Positions 37,721-49,765 of a stretch of DNA of 64,000 nt are shown in pieces. How positions within the stretch are numbered: position 1 is the first letter of the stretch; each line of letters starts with the position of its first letter. This stretch comes from Anarhynchus alexandrinus (Eukaryota > Chordata > Aves > Charadriiformes > Charadriidae), in NCBI GenBank assembly GCA_008711295.1, contig VUYV01000015.1:1941054-2005053 (forward strand). Direction: 5' to 3'. The notes beneath the pieces were generated by a model. It was not told the origin of the DNA. It searched no databases and saw nothing but the letters and a program-made list of their open reading frames with translations. Made by a program: the position numbers and the translations under genes.

Positions 37721-38602
37721 TGTACAACATTTAGACAGAGACCGGAGGTCCAGTTAGCTCGTATCCTGACTTCTTGTCGTTATTGTGTTCTTAACTCCAC
37801 ATACTCCAAGATTGTCATTGTGGTTTTCTCCAATTTATCCAGCTTTTTAGATAAAGTAATCTATAATATATGGATTATAGTAATGATTTTTAAATAACTA
37901 CATATTCATCTCTTAACGTTCTTGTTGAGACATTACTGATGTGGAGAAACCCAGTATCTGGGTATAAGACTCAATCTCATAATGTTACATCTGGAATTAG
38001 TTCAATAGGACATAATAACAAAAGATTCAGACTCTGATTTTTTCCTGAAATAACCAAAGTATCTTCCACATTTGAGTAGGGAAAATCATGGCCGTGTTTC
38101 AGTGTAAAGACTATTGAACTGTTAAATATATTTTTGTTTTGTAGGCTGTCCAACATTACTTTTGGAGAACCCTGAATCATGTAACATACCTTCTAGTTTT
38201 TTGATACAGATTTCAAGGAAACAAGGAGTTGTTGGTGCAGTCCCTGGTTACAGATCTTTGTTCAAGCTGAATGCACCAATTTTTACTGTGGATGTCACTT
38301 TTTTCTCTTCCTACGTCAGATTTCCTCTTCAAAAACCTGTTATTGAACATTGTTAAGTTTGACTTTGTGATGGGCTGTGACTAGAACACTAAAATTGTCT
38401 CCTCGACATTTAAATGATCTTAAAGGAAAACAGTATCTTAGAGGTTTTTTCACCATTTATTTAGTTGTAGATACTGATTATATTTAGCAGTTAAATTTCT
38501 CAGTGCAATGTGCTTCTAGCTCCCAGGTAATTTGGGGTCAAATACTTTGATCCATTTTGTATGGTCTATGAGGTGGTACTTCATTTATGGCTCTCCTGGG
38601 GT

Positions 38603-38619
38603 GGGGGGGGGGGGGGGGG
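38603..38619 (+). repeat. Poly-G tract of 17 bases
   Basis: Seventeen consecutive G, preceded by GGGGT. Capable of forming G-quadruplex on the plus strand. Homopolymers of this length are prone to sequencing error, so the exact length is uncertain. Confidence 0.85.
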
Positions 38620-39409
38620 AAGACTAAGTAGGTTAAAATATTTACTTTAGTCTGAATGTATTGAAAGGGAAGTAATTTGAAAACATAATGGAAAATTAAG
38701 TCTTTTATTGAAAAAAAAAAAAGTTCTGTCTTCCCCCTCCCTGTATAAAGTTAGTGCTCTCTGCTTTAATAGAGGTGCTAGAAGTGTTGGTTTTCTCCTT
38801 TGGTTCTTCCCATCCATAAGTTTTAAAGGATGTTGTTTTGATATATACAGCTGAAGAACATAGTTAAAAAAAATGCTTTTAAAGTTCTTTTTTCTGTAAA
38901 AAACAAAGACATTCCAGAGTACTAATATATAATTTATGTATTTAAAATCTTTTAAAGGAGATTCTCAAAGCCTTTAATGCCATTGTACTTCTAACTTCCA
39001 TTTTTGCTTCATCTGCATTGAATCATCTTTTACTACTTAAAACAGAAATTGGGTTTATTGAAACATTTCAGTTCTGATTATTTTTTAATAAAGATGAAGA
39101 AGTCTAACCTAATGAAATCACTGGAATGAAATGAGAAAAATTTTAAAAAAATTAATAAGCTGAAGACTTGAGGATATGATTAAGTCACATTTGGCTGTAT
39201 GTTTCTCTGTGTGTACTGTCTTGGATCAGCAGGGTGAGAAACATGTCTTGTAAGGAATGACCTTTGCACTGTTAGAGTGACTTTTTCTGTTACTTTTCCA
39301 GAAGGGCAACTGGAAACGTATTACCAATAGTACTTGTGTACGTAACTTCTGTGCCTGTGATCACGAAATTGTGGTTTGAGATGAGCAGTAGCACTGAATT
39401 CAGACTCCT

Positions 39410-39429
39410 CCCCCCCCCCCCCCCCCCCC
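39410..39429 (+). repeat. Poly-C tract of 20 bases with adjacent ambiguous base
   Basis: Twenty consecutive C, then AC and an N at 39432, the only undetermined base seen in the window. The N suggests consensus or trace trouble at the homopolymer. The complementary strand is poly-G. Confidence 0.88.
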
Positions 39430-40465
39430 ACNAGACCTATAAATATATTTTGTAGAGTCTGTCATTCTATCAGGTATCTGTGAAACATCATGATGTACAA
39501 GCAGCTCTATGATTTATGGATTTGCAGGGTTTTTCATACTCTCAGAAATAAAATGCTTCTGCAGATTATCTGCTAATTCAGTGTTACACTGTGTAGGCAT
39601 GTGTGTAGTATAAAGGATCCAGTTTGTAACTTGCTTTGCAAGTCTTGAATCCGAGGTGGCATGTTCTTGTAATTGTGTCTGTGCCCTGTACGTGGATCTG
39701 CCGGGAATTTTTCAAGCTCTGCTTTTGTTCCGATGACCTTGCCCTTGCTGAGGAGCCTGCCTTGTTCCAGCACTGCCTTTCCTTTTTACTGTAACAGGTG
39801 AAGCAATTCCTAGAAGGACTTTAACAGTGCTCCAGCTGCTGCTCGTCCCAGCTTCTGCTTGACTCTGTTAATTGCTCTGTGCATCCCTGTTCTTATCCAT
39901 ATGCTTGGAATTTGGAACCTGCGTATCCACCTCGTTCATAGGCAACAAACCGACCTAATAAGAGATGTCCTCTCTCCCTCCCCCTTCCTTGACGAGTTCA
40001 AATCTCTTCCAGTCTTCTTTTTCCTATCTCCTAATGGCATCTCAGCCCGTAGATTTCTAGCTGTGAAAGAAAAGTGTACTTTCTTAAGTCAGCCTGCAGT
40101 GACAGCTAGATACTACTGTGATGAGCATCTTAAGCAACGTCTAGATCACTAGAATGTATAGGCCTATTATAATTATCAGTACAATTTTCTTGCTTTCACT
40201 CCTTTGTTTTGTTATGAACTTTTTAGCAGCAGACCATTTCTAGCAGTGCACAAACCGTAACATCACATGACATTGACTTTACTCAAACCAGAAGATTTTT
40301 GTGCCAAGGTTGTAACATTGTATCATTACTTCATTGTATCTGTGTGAAAATTTTAATTTCACGCCCTGCGGACTTCACTGTCTCTGTGCTCTCTGCTCGT
40401 GTTGCTGCATAGAAGGGTAAGTCCCTGGGTCACATTCATTTTGTAGTGTGGGGTTTTTTTTGGTG

Positions 40466-40482
40466 TTTTTTTTTTTTTTTTT
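40466..40482 (+). repeat. Poly-T tract of 17 bases
   Basis: A 17-base T-run preceded by GGGGTTTTTTTTGGTG. No SINE or processed pseudogene was recognised on the minus strand beside it. Confidence 0.8.
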
Positions 40483-41003
40483 AAGTAAGAGTTTTGTTTC
40501 CTTTGAGAGATCTTTCTGTAAAGTTAGCTGGGGATTTCTGCCAGAAAAATATTTGCAATCTTAAAGTGAGGATACTAAAAGTATTTTTACTAAGTTTCTT
40601 AAAGTGTTCTTATGACCTTCTTATTCAAAAAGAAAAGATGTCTATGGGGTTGTGTGCCACACTGTGATGTATTTGTACATGAATAGATGCAAGTGATTTG
40701 GTAAAGTATGTGGGGAAGGGAGGAAAAACCGTTGTTTAAATAAGTCATCAGGTGTCCCATACATGCAATCTAGTTTTAATGAGTTGCAAACCTTTCTGGG
40801 CAGAAGCCCTTGGCTAATGTTTAGTTTGATTTATGGGGCTTCCTGGTTTGCAGGCATGGGCATTTCAAACTTCCCTGGTTGCACCATGCCTGTACTGTGT
40901 AGGTAAGTCAGAGTCTGGTCCCCGCTAGTCAGTCCTTGCCCTTTTGTCATACGCTGTCTGTGAGGTTTAATGTGTTTATGAAGAGAAATACCCTGCTATG
41001 AGG

Positions 41004-41790
41004 TCACAGAATAGCTGAGGCTGGAAGGAACCTCTGGAGGTCATCTACTCCAAACTCCTGCTTAGGGCGGGCTACTCAGGACTGTGTCTGTCAGATGTTG
41101 GATATCTCCAAGGATGGAGACTCCACAAACTCTCTGGGCAACCTGTGCCAGTATTCAACCACCTTCATAGTAAGAACACTTCTTTACTTCCATTTGAATG
41201 GAATTGCTTGTATTTCAGTTTGTGCCCATTACCTCTTGTCCTCACTGGGCACCACCAAGAAGAGACTGACCCATCTTCTTTCCTCCCCTAATCAAGTATT
41301 TATACACATTGATAAGATCACCCCAAGCTGCCTTTGCTGTGTGCTGAACAGTCCTGGCTCTTTCAGATTTTTCTTTCGTGTCAGATACTCCAATTCCTTA
41401 ATCATCTTTGTTGCCCTTCAGTGGACTCGCTCGAGTGTGTCCATGTCTGTTGTACTGGAGAGTCCATCACTGGACACAGCACTCCAGCTGCATCCCACCA
41501 GTGCTGAGTTGAGAGGAAGGATCACCTCCCTGGACCTGCTGGCAGTGCTGGCCTTTCCTGGTTTACGTTCAGTTTTTTGTCTACCAGGACAGTGAGTGTC
41601 CAGGTCCTTCTCTGTGAAGCTGCTTTCCAGCCAGTCAAACCTGGCATGTGGTGGTACCTGGGGTTATTCCTCCCCAAGTGCAGGACTTCACGTTTCCTGT
41701 TGTCGCATGTTGTGAGAGTCTTGTGGGGCTATTTCTCTTGCCTGTTGAGGTCCCTCTTAGTACACTTTCTTGGCCCCTCTCAGCCTAGAA
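41004..41790 (-). repeat. CR1 LINE fragment, reverse orientation
   Basis: Reading the plus strand: TCACAGAATAGCTGAGGCTGGAAGG, then a string resembling 'GATGGAGACTCCACAAACTCTCTGGGCAACCTGTGCCAGT', then TACCTCTTGTCCTCACTGGGC, then CACAGCACTCCAGCTGCATCCCACCAGTGCTGAGT, then CAGGTCCTTCTCTGTGAAGCTGC, then CCAAGTGCAGGACTTCACGTTTCC. This is the reverse complement of a CR1 3' half, in order and nearly uninterrupted. The 166-codon ORF at 41095-41595 and the 98-codon one at 41577-41873 are antisense shadows of this element, not genes. Confidence 0.9.
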
Positions 41791-44700
41791 TATATTCAGA
41801 AGAGTATGAGAATGAGAGATTTAAGTCTCTTGAGCTGTTAAATGCCGTGCCTTATTTTGCAGCGTATCAATGACCTTATGTAGTTTCTGACAGAAACGTG
41901 GACTGTCCGCAGGTGTATGGTTATCGAAAAGTAATCCTGCAGAGCCCGAGATCATCTTTGCTAGTTACTGCTGGGAATGAACAAACTAAAATTTCGCTTC
42001 CCTGCCCATCTGTTCAGCAACCGAAAGCAGGTAATTTATCTCAGTGGGACACCTACCACCTGTGTAAAGTTTTTGAAAGAGGTTGTTAGCGTGTGATGAC
42101 TACAGCCAAGGGACACCAGGCCTGAGCGCCTTGTACTCTGTGCTTTACTGCTGTTTTTTTCTGTAGGGCGCCTTCTAACTTGGTACTTGCACAGTGTCGA
42201 GCCTATTCACTGCCTGTGTCCCTGTGAAGCTTACGACGACTCTACCTGCTTTGCCACACGGCATGCTCTTGTGCCGGCTCCTCGCCAGCAGTCACCCCTC
42301 TTTGAGATGCTGAACCAGGCACCACCAACACGCCGTATTTTTTACAGCTACTGTTTTATCTCAGTGGCTTCTCTTGAATTATGTATCCTCATCTTTGATG
42401 TATGAAATCTCAGCTGATTTAAAGATTACCCCAGAGAGTTCAGCACACCTGGAAATGAGTGGAGCGGCAGATAGTCCCAACCCTTCCACACCGAGTGCCG
42501 AGCAGAAAGTTTTACAGCAGTTGGGTACTGGAACACAATTTTTATGGTAGCGTTGTTTCTTCACGTGTGCTCTGCGCCCAAGAAATCAATATGTTGGGAT
42601 GCCAAGTATTTGACCTCAGGTGCAACATTTGTTCTCTGGTAAATTGGAGTGAATGAGTTCAGATAAAGAGCCGGCGAATAGGGAGATCATGGGCTGTTCT
42701 GTTAGGGCTGGGCACCGAGGGTTTCACTAGATAAGGTACCCGAAATTGTGTGTGCCTGTCACTTGGAGGTGAGTAGAACAGAGTAAGTGCAAATCTGGCT
42801 GAAAAGCAGTTGGTATCTGATGTGAGGCTTCTGACTATGTTATGAAGGAAAAAAGCAACTGAGCATAAACTACAAATATAATGTCAGCAAGATACAGAAT
42901 CACAAGGCATATAAAGCTTAAGCGCTCTAGCTTATGAAGCGTACTTCAGGTTCTTCAGTGGGTGTTGTGGTCCCTCTGCTCCCTGATGAAATTAGACTTT
43001 AGATGAACTGCAAGGTCCTATTCACCCCTCTTATGCTGGCATAGCTGGCATAAAAAATGATGCCAGTTACTATGTCATTAGCCTTAACGAAGTGATACCA
43101 AGTAAAAGTTGAGAGCAACAAGCAGAGCTCAAGTTTGTTTTGCAGTCTGGGCAGAAAAATGGGCTTTTTGCAAGGCAAAATATGTCCATTCTCTGTATTT
43201 TGACTGTTACTATACCTTCAATTTTAATTCCTCTGGATTTCTAAACAGTTTCAACCTATTAGCTCCCCACCACACCATCCTGTAAAACGTTCTTTTCTCT
43301 CCAAGCTCTCCTGCTGCGCACCCGGCTCATGAATAGAGAACAGCAAGGCATTATTTTTTTTCCTAATAAATGTTCTTTTTAAAGTCAAGCGTCTGACTGA
43401 ACGCTTTCCCCTCACTACTTGGTTACTGCTTCCCTTTCTCTTTTTCTCCCTGTTCGCTACCAAGGGATGGCTAGCGCAAGCGCAGGGGCTGTCGTCACGG
43501 CCTTGCTGTTCCAGGGATCAGGAGCTTGGAGATGTTTGCATTTACCTCTGGAGTGTAATTCTGACTGATGGGTTCTTATCAGTTTTGCCAAGTCCATCCA
43601 TCCAATTGTCTGTTTCTGTTTTGAAGACCAAGCAACCATAAAGTTGAAAACTGTGTTGTATTTTTGGAATCTGAAATTTCAGACAATGCATTTATGAATT
43701 ATTTATGGGGAATATGTTTTCAGTAATGTGCAGCATAAAATGGAATGAATGCGTATCCATACTTGCCCTGAACTCTCCAAAGTGCATGCTAATAAACAGA
43801 ATGATAACCTACCATCACTTTTGCCCTGTAAGATTTACAGTGCAAGCACTTTTTTATGTGGTTTAATTCAAGTCAGTTTGTCAACTTAAAGCTCTAGTGT
43901 TTTGTTTTAAAGTACAACTTGGTGAGTGATTTTCTATTACTTAAAGAAATCTAACTACTTTTTCTCCCCTATTTCAACCAGAGTTGGTGTCTGTAAATTT
44001 TTCTAGTCATGCTGGCATAGAGCCACGCTAAATTATGCTTTAATTCACAATTAGAAGGAAGTGGCAACTGTGCAGAGCAGCAAACCTTTCATTTAAAATA
44101 GCCATTACACAAGATCATGATTCTACAGAATGATTAAGATATTGAAGAATAATTAAGATATCTTTAGATTTTTGGCCATTTAGAAGTGCTGGGCTTATTT
44201 AAATTTTCTAAAGCTTCCTGAAACAGCTTTTTCCGTAATGACAGTAATACAGGACTCTACATTATCACAGTTTGGTGTTTACTGGTATCTGAATTGTCTA
44301 ATGGTAACTTGCTTTCACTGATACAGCTGACAGGGCAGATATAATTAAGAAACAGAAGAATCTGAGTACTGGATTTTGCTATTAAACACTCCATGCCACA
44401 GCAGAAGAAATTAAGCTGACAAGCAGGAAAGGAAAGGTCGTGCAGATCCACAGGAAGAGTTGGTGTTTAGGTACAGCAATTGGCTGTATGTAAAATATTT
44501 CACCAGGATAGAAAAAGAAAGACAACAAAAAGGTAAAATAAATAATTTCCAAGCATTCACCGAGGCATCTCATTTCCAGGGTGTAAAATAGACAGCTTGC
44601 AATATTTACTCACCCCGACACAACAAATTGCAGCAGGCAGGGAAGAAACCCAGCCCCAGCAAACCGGTGGCAGTGGCTTCCATAGGGTCACGATTCCACC

Positions 44701-45554
44701 CCAATATATACTTAAAACTATCACAGTCCGATTTTGCTCCTCTGCTCAATGAGGTTTTAAATCTTGCACAGCTAGTAGCAGTTCTTGCCGCAATGGTTAG
44801 AAAGTCAATGAAAGCTCACAGTTCAGTAACTAAATGACAAGGTAAAAAAATTTGGAATCATAAAATGGTTATAAGTGCTTGACCTAAAACTATGCAGATC
44901 TCCCAGTGACTGTAGAATTGAAGCAAAAAGTTGATTTATTATCTGGCAGGCTGGGAATTTGGACTGAGCTTGTGAAAAAAGACAGATTGCTATTCCATGT
45001 AAATGGTGGTGGACTTTGGAAGCTGTATGTGCTGAGGTTCCCCACCCACCCCCTCTAAGCCATGTCCCTTAAAACTGTTTTGTACTTATTTAGTACCCAC
45101 AAAGTGCAGGGTGTAAGACAGTCCCAGCTTCTCCAAAAGCAGACTAGGAAGAAGAGATGAAACATGGAAAAGAAATCAAACTTAAGGGGCAACAGTGAGA
45201 GTAGCAGAGAGGAGGTGCAGAATTGCACTGTGACTTACATATGCAACCCTTTGTCAGAGGCTTTAGTACATTATAAAAGAAAAAGCACAGTTTTAAAGAT
45301 GATTCATTGAATTAGAGTTTGCTTTGAGGGGAAAGATGCTTGGGGACAAACTAGTAAGGAAAAAATTGAGAAGAAAGGCTGTTAAGGCAGGAGAAGTAGG
45401 GGCATGAGTTATGGCAGAAAAGATGATGACAGCTTAGTTTTGGCCCAGAACAATAAAAGGTGAAGATCTTGCTGAAGGTACGCTGTGATGACAGAGTGCT
45501 TAAAGGGAATAAAAGCTTAGCATGCTCTGAAGTGCAAAGTTATTATGTAATATC

Positions 45555-45695
45555 ACAGCAGAATCAGGGCCCCAGGTGCTGTACATACACCGAGGTTCAT
45601 TTTCTGATCTGAAGAGCTTTCAGTCTTGATGAGACAGGAACGGGTGTGTGGGAGGGGAGAGAAGGACAATACAAACAGAGTGATTGCAGAGGTGG
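45555..45695 (-). repeat. Ancient amniote interspersed repeat tail, reverse orientation
   Basis: On the plus strand, CAGGGCCCCAGGTGCTGTACATACACC, then GAAGAGCTTTCAGTCTTGATGAGACAGGAACG, then GGGAGGGGAGAGAAGG matches the reverse complement of the same tail class as at 35.2 kb ('cctaggtgctgtacaaaca...aaagagcttacaatctaaatagacaagacagac'). Confidence 0.55.
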
Positions 45696-45911
45696 TTGTT
45701 AAACTCCATGGCAGTTCCATGGTTCTGTAATTTCTTTTATACTAAAACTTCATTCTAAATTTTTCTTCTCTCTCTGGCAGATCTGATTTAAAAGGCTTCT
45801 TTACTTCCCAGCACTCATGTCTTTGTTCGCTCTCCCCCATCCAGGATTATTACAATCTCAGTTATGCCAATTCAGCTGCCTGCAGCCATACCTTAAAAGA
45901 AACAATCTGGA

Positions 45912-45932
45912 GTTGTTGTTGTTGTTGTTGTT
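45912..45932 (+). repeat. (GTT)n microsatellite
   Basis: Seven consecutive GTT units followed by a short T-run. Confidence 0.9.
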
Positions 45933-47374
45933 TTTTAGCTACTAAAGCACACAGAAACAGAACCAATGAAGAAGCGATTTCAGTTGTATTTGACAGGTTG
46001 GCAACATGGCAGGAGGGTCTGAGCGAAAGTCCAATGACGAAATGATAGAAAAGGCTGAGTTGCCAGGAGTGAAGAGGTGGGGTAACTGTGGACTGGGAGC
46101 ATTGAGACGGGAGTGCGGAAGGGGGAGGAAAGGAGGTCTTGGTCTCTGACTGCTGGGTGAGTGAAAGCATCAGTAATTCTTATTTCAGTAATGACAGCCA
46201 GTTGGATGCTATCACAGGTGAAGCCAGGGTGAAAACTGAGGAAGAAAAATCTCCTATCAGCCCTGCCTTAGGGACAAGTTTTTTGAGATGCTGTTGCTGG
46301 GTCTGCTGTCCTTTAGTGCACTGGCTCTGCTTGGTGTGCAAAAGGCCAGGGCCAAACCAACAGTGCTCAGCCCATTTCAAGGCCAAGTCCTCTTTAGCTC
46401 TTTGCTACTGTTTATCACACCGGGGAGACAGGGTTGTCCCATAACACTGCCAATCGTGGCTTGTTTCGGTTAGCAAAGGTATGATGTTGTTTCTCAATTC
46501 TGCTGCTTCTCTCCAAATTCCCCTGTGCAAAGGCTGTAATCTCTGGTTCCATTTGCAACAAGATGCAGTGATAATTGCTAGTAACCGTACAAAACGAGGC
46601 ATTGAGTTCACTGGTGGTGTAGGTCTTGCAGCATACAGCAGTCTGTTGCAGTGCGGTGTATCAATACGTACGCGAGAGAGGGACCGTCGGAGCGATGAAG
46701 CGGCAGCAAAAAGGCCATTGTCATCTGGGTCCGCACAGAGAAGCGTTGCGTGAGTGCTGGAGGGAGCTGATCTCCTCTCTGCTTCTGTGTAACCCCACCA
46801 GGGGAATGTGGTGCTTATTTCTGGGTGATCGCTTACTGGAAAGATACTGTCAAAGATGCAAGGCGAGTGGCAAAATCTGTTGCTGTGCTAGAGGTATTGA
46901 TTTATGAGAGAAGATTAAAATACGTGTTGCTCGCATAAATGTTGACTGAGACTGGAGCAGAAGGGAGAAACGTAGTATTAAGTATTTGCACCAAAAGAGG
47001 AGATGGATTTCTCAGTACTGGGCCAGATCTTTAGCTATAACTAATTGCGTGAAGCTGGGAGGAAGAAAATCCTTTTTGTTTATCTCTAGCTGGCTATCAG
47101 AAACATGTTCTTGTTTGTGGCACATACCTTTTCCTCCTACCATACTCCAAAGCAAAAATTCATGGAACATTTGTGGCACTTTCCATGCTATTCTGATCTC
47201 CTTAATTGTATGTCATACCTTTCCCCCTGGACTTTCACTTATCTATTTAGACTGTGCACTTTTTTTGGAGAGAGGATCACTCTTACAAGTGGTTGTAGAG
47301 TGGGTCCCCCTGATCCCGATCAAGGCCCTTTAGGTTATACCGTAGCCTATAAATAAGTAATAATGGTAATGATA

Positions 47375-47545
47375 GCATGAGATATATTTGGCTGGGGAAT
47401 GACTTCCCAAGGAGAATAGCAAGAGGCTGATTGTTAGCAACAAATGTGAGAAAGCACACTGTAGGGAGCGGTTCTCCGTCAGCAGGGAGATGGCTGGATG
47501 ATCTAATAAGTCTTTTCCTACTCTAGGTTATGATTCTGTGAATAC
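47375..47545 (+). repeat. CR1-type LINE 3' terminus
   Basis: GGAGATGGCTGGATGATCTAATAAGTCTTTTCC, followed by GGTTATGATTCTGTGAA, is a close match to the extreme 3' end of CR1, including the ATTCT(A/G)TGA terminal repeat. It is preceded by a diverged 'ttggctggggaatgacttcccaagg' segment. Confidence 0.75.
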
Positions 47546-48329
47546 TGCCTCGGAGAGTTCTCTAAAAGTCTCTGATACCATAAGCTCTCTATTATGTGGG
47601 TGTGGGTTTTACAGTACTCCAGGAGGCTTTTGCTGAGGACACTGTGTAAATATATTCTGTTTTACATTGTGTGATGTATTTTAAATAAAAGGCTCAGATC
47701 TTTTTTTAATTGCTTTGAAATATTCTGCAGTCTGATCTTTTTCTTTAAGAATTAAGAAACTTTGAGATGTCTTTGGAAAATACAGACCCATTACAGGCAA
47801 GAAACATGTCCCAACCTGAAGTTGGTTTAAATCATATATATAGCCGTGTTGAATTTGCCTCCTCCTCCTGTATACCACCATGAGGTGTCTGCTCTGAGTC
47901 CCAACCTGTATGAAAGTAAAATGGTAATCTCAGGCTAACTGGCACAATCCATTTGTCTCTGATTCTCAGTTTAATCTTGTTCATTCTTTTGATGTTTCAG
48001 CCTCAACAATTGCACTTCTCTGTGTTGTTTTTGTTTTTTTTTTTTCCCCAGCATATTGGGAGTTAGTACATGGGGATACCACCCAAGGGTGTGTTTTGGT
48101 CCCTGGAGGTGCAGTTCACACATGAAAGGCAGGGTCCCCTATCCTGACTTGTGACCTTTCAGGGAATGACTGCAAAGTCAGCTTCTTGTTCTCAGCTTTA
48201 ATTTTCTATCCAATCAGTCTTTAATGTTCATTGGCATGTTCATCTCAGGGCTGCTGGGACAAATAGCATGCTGGTTTAAACCTGACTTATACAGCAGGGA
48301 GGGAGAGAAGAAAGAATCTGAGACATCAT

Positions 48330-49400
48330 CTCAGAGCTATGGATCCTGAACTCGGAATTCTGGTGACACAAAGAGGATCCAGTGGATGTAATGCATTTGA
48401 ATTTTCAAAAGGCTTTTGCCAAGGTTCCACACCAAAGGTTGTTAAAGAAATCAAGTTTCTGCAGAATTGAAGGAAAAGTCCTTTTATGGATTTGCTGCTG
48501 ATTAAATGATAGCAGGCAAAGGGACTTAATGTTCATTTTTCATGATGCAGATAATCAGCATTGGGGTCCCCCAGGAACCCACTGGGCTGGTTATTCATTA
48601 GTGACCTGGAGTGAGAAGTGAACAGCAAAATCTTCTGGGTAACCTAATAAGTTTGTGGATGATACTAAGTTCCTTCAGATAGTCAAATGCCATGTTGATA
48701 GCAAGAAACTTCAAAAATGCATCAAAAATGAGTGAGCAAAACGTTAATTTACCTAGGGAAAGTCCTCAACACCATGCCTACATGATACTGAATTTGGAGC
48801 AGGTGGTGACAATTTGTGAAGTCAAAAGTTTCTCAAAAGCTTGTGGATACACAAGCCTTGGTTTACCCACATTTTGATTCCTATATGTACTTTTGGTCTC
48901 TGCCTCTCAAGAGAAACATAGTGGAAGTTAGAAAAGGTGCACAGGACAATTAAAATGATCAAGGAAATGAAGGAGCTGCCATACAAGGAGAGACCAGAAA
49001 GCTATGCCTTTAGATAGAGAAAGACTGAATGAGAAAATGTCCAGGGTTTGCAAAGTTGTGAGGTTGGCGGATAAGTTGAGAGTGCAGTGGTTGTTCAGCA
49101 GATCCCACCACGTGAGAGAGACTAACTGCAGTTAATCCTTAAAAAGCACTTGATGACACTAGCTGGATATCAGATGAAAACAAATAAACAAAAGTATGTC
49201 TTTCAATAACAATGAACTTCCTGAGCTTGCTGTCACAGGACATTGTGGAAGCAGCAGGTTGAAAAAGGAATTAGGCAAATTTGTGGACAGCAGAATGCTA
49301 CATGGATGTTGGAAGGACAAGCCAGGGACATACCTCTAGCATCCCTGATGCAAGATGGATTGTGGATGCAATAATAAAGATGGCAGAAAGTGGCTAGGAC
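48330..49400 (+). repeat. Ancient CR1/L3 LINE fragment (about 1 kb)
   Basis: In order: TTTCAAAAGGCTTTTGCCAAGGTTCCACACCAAAGG, GGGGTCCCCCAGGAACCCACTGGGC, TTTGTGGATGATACTAAGTTCC, AGATAGTCAAATGCCATG, then an 'aggacaattaaaatgatcaaggaaatg' block. This follows the ancient amniote CR1/L3 reverse transcriptase end (Phe-x-Lys-Ala-Phe-Asp-x-Val-Pro, then the Phe-Val-Asp-Asp region) and 3' UTR. It is heavily mutated with many stops. Confidence 0.78.
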
Positions 49401-49559
49401 TGTTTAATTTGGGTAGAGTTCTGCCCTTCGCCCATAGAGCCTGGGTTAACTCGGGGGTGGGTGATCAGTCATCACAGACAGTTTTTCCAGATAACCTCAG
49501 GTTGTATCACTAGTGTGGTGTCTTCAGGTTTGGGGTAGTTTGGCTGCTGAGGCCATTTC

Positions 49560-49765
49560 TTATCTGCATTTGGCTTTTGTTAGCCCTGTTTGTTCCAGTC
49601 AAATAGGGATTTGATATTTGCTTTATAATAAGAGTAAGCTCGGTTTCGTTTTCTGTAAAATGGGTCTGTTCCCTGCCCCTTGAATGTGTTTTCAGCTGTG
49701 TTTAGCATTTGTAAAGTGCTTGGAGGCAGGCGGTGTTTTATGAATACAAAATAGTGTTAGGCTTT
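49560..49765 (+). repeat. Ancient MIR-like SINE fragment
   Basis: GCTCGGTTTCGTTTTCTGTAAAATGGG followed by TTTAGCATTTGTAAAGTGCTTGGAGGCAGG matches the MIR pattern 'cggtttcctcatctgtaaaatggg...gtaaagcgcttagaa'. Short and diverged. Confidence 0.6.

Noticed and set aside
39301..39341. Candidate exon after TTACTTTTCCAG
   Set aside because: It has a fair acceptor, but the donor is weak and its length does not preserve the phase-0 to phase-0 frame.
41095..41873. Two long forward ORFs (166 and 98 codons) that could be a gene
   Set aside because: They lie antisense within a reverse-oriented CR1 element whose landmarks are recognisable in order.
42413..42520. Exon-like stretch after AATCTCAG reading DLKITPESSAHLEMSG
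   Set aside because: The open frame needs a phase-1 upstream partner, but exon D ends in phase 0, and in phase 0 it hits TAA in the third codon. No good donor follows.
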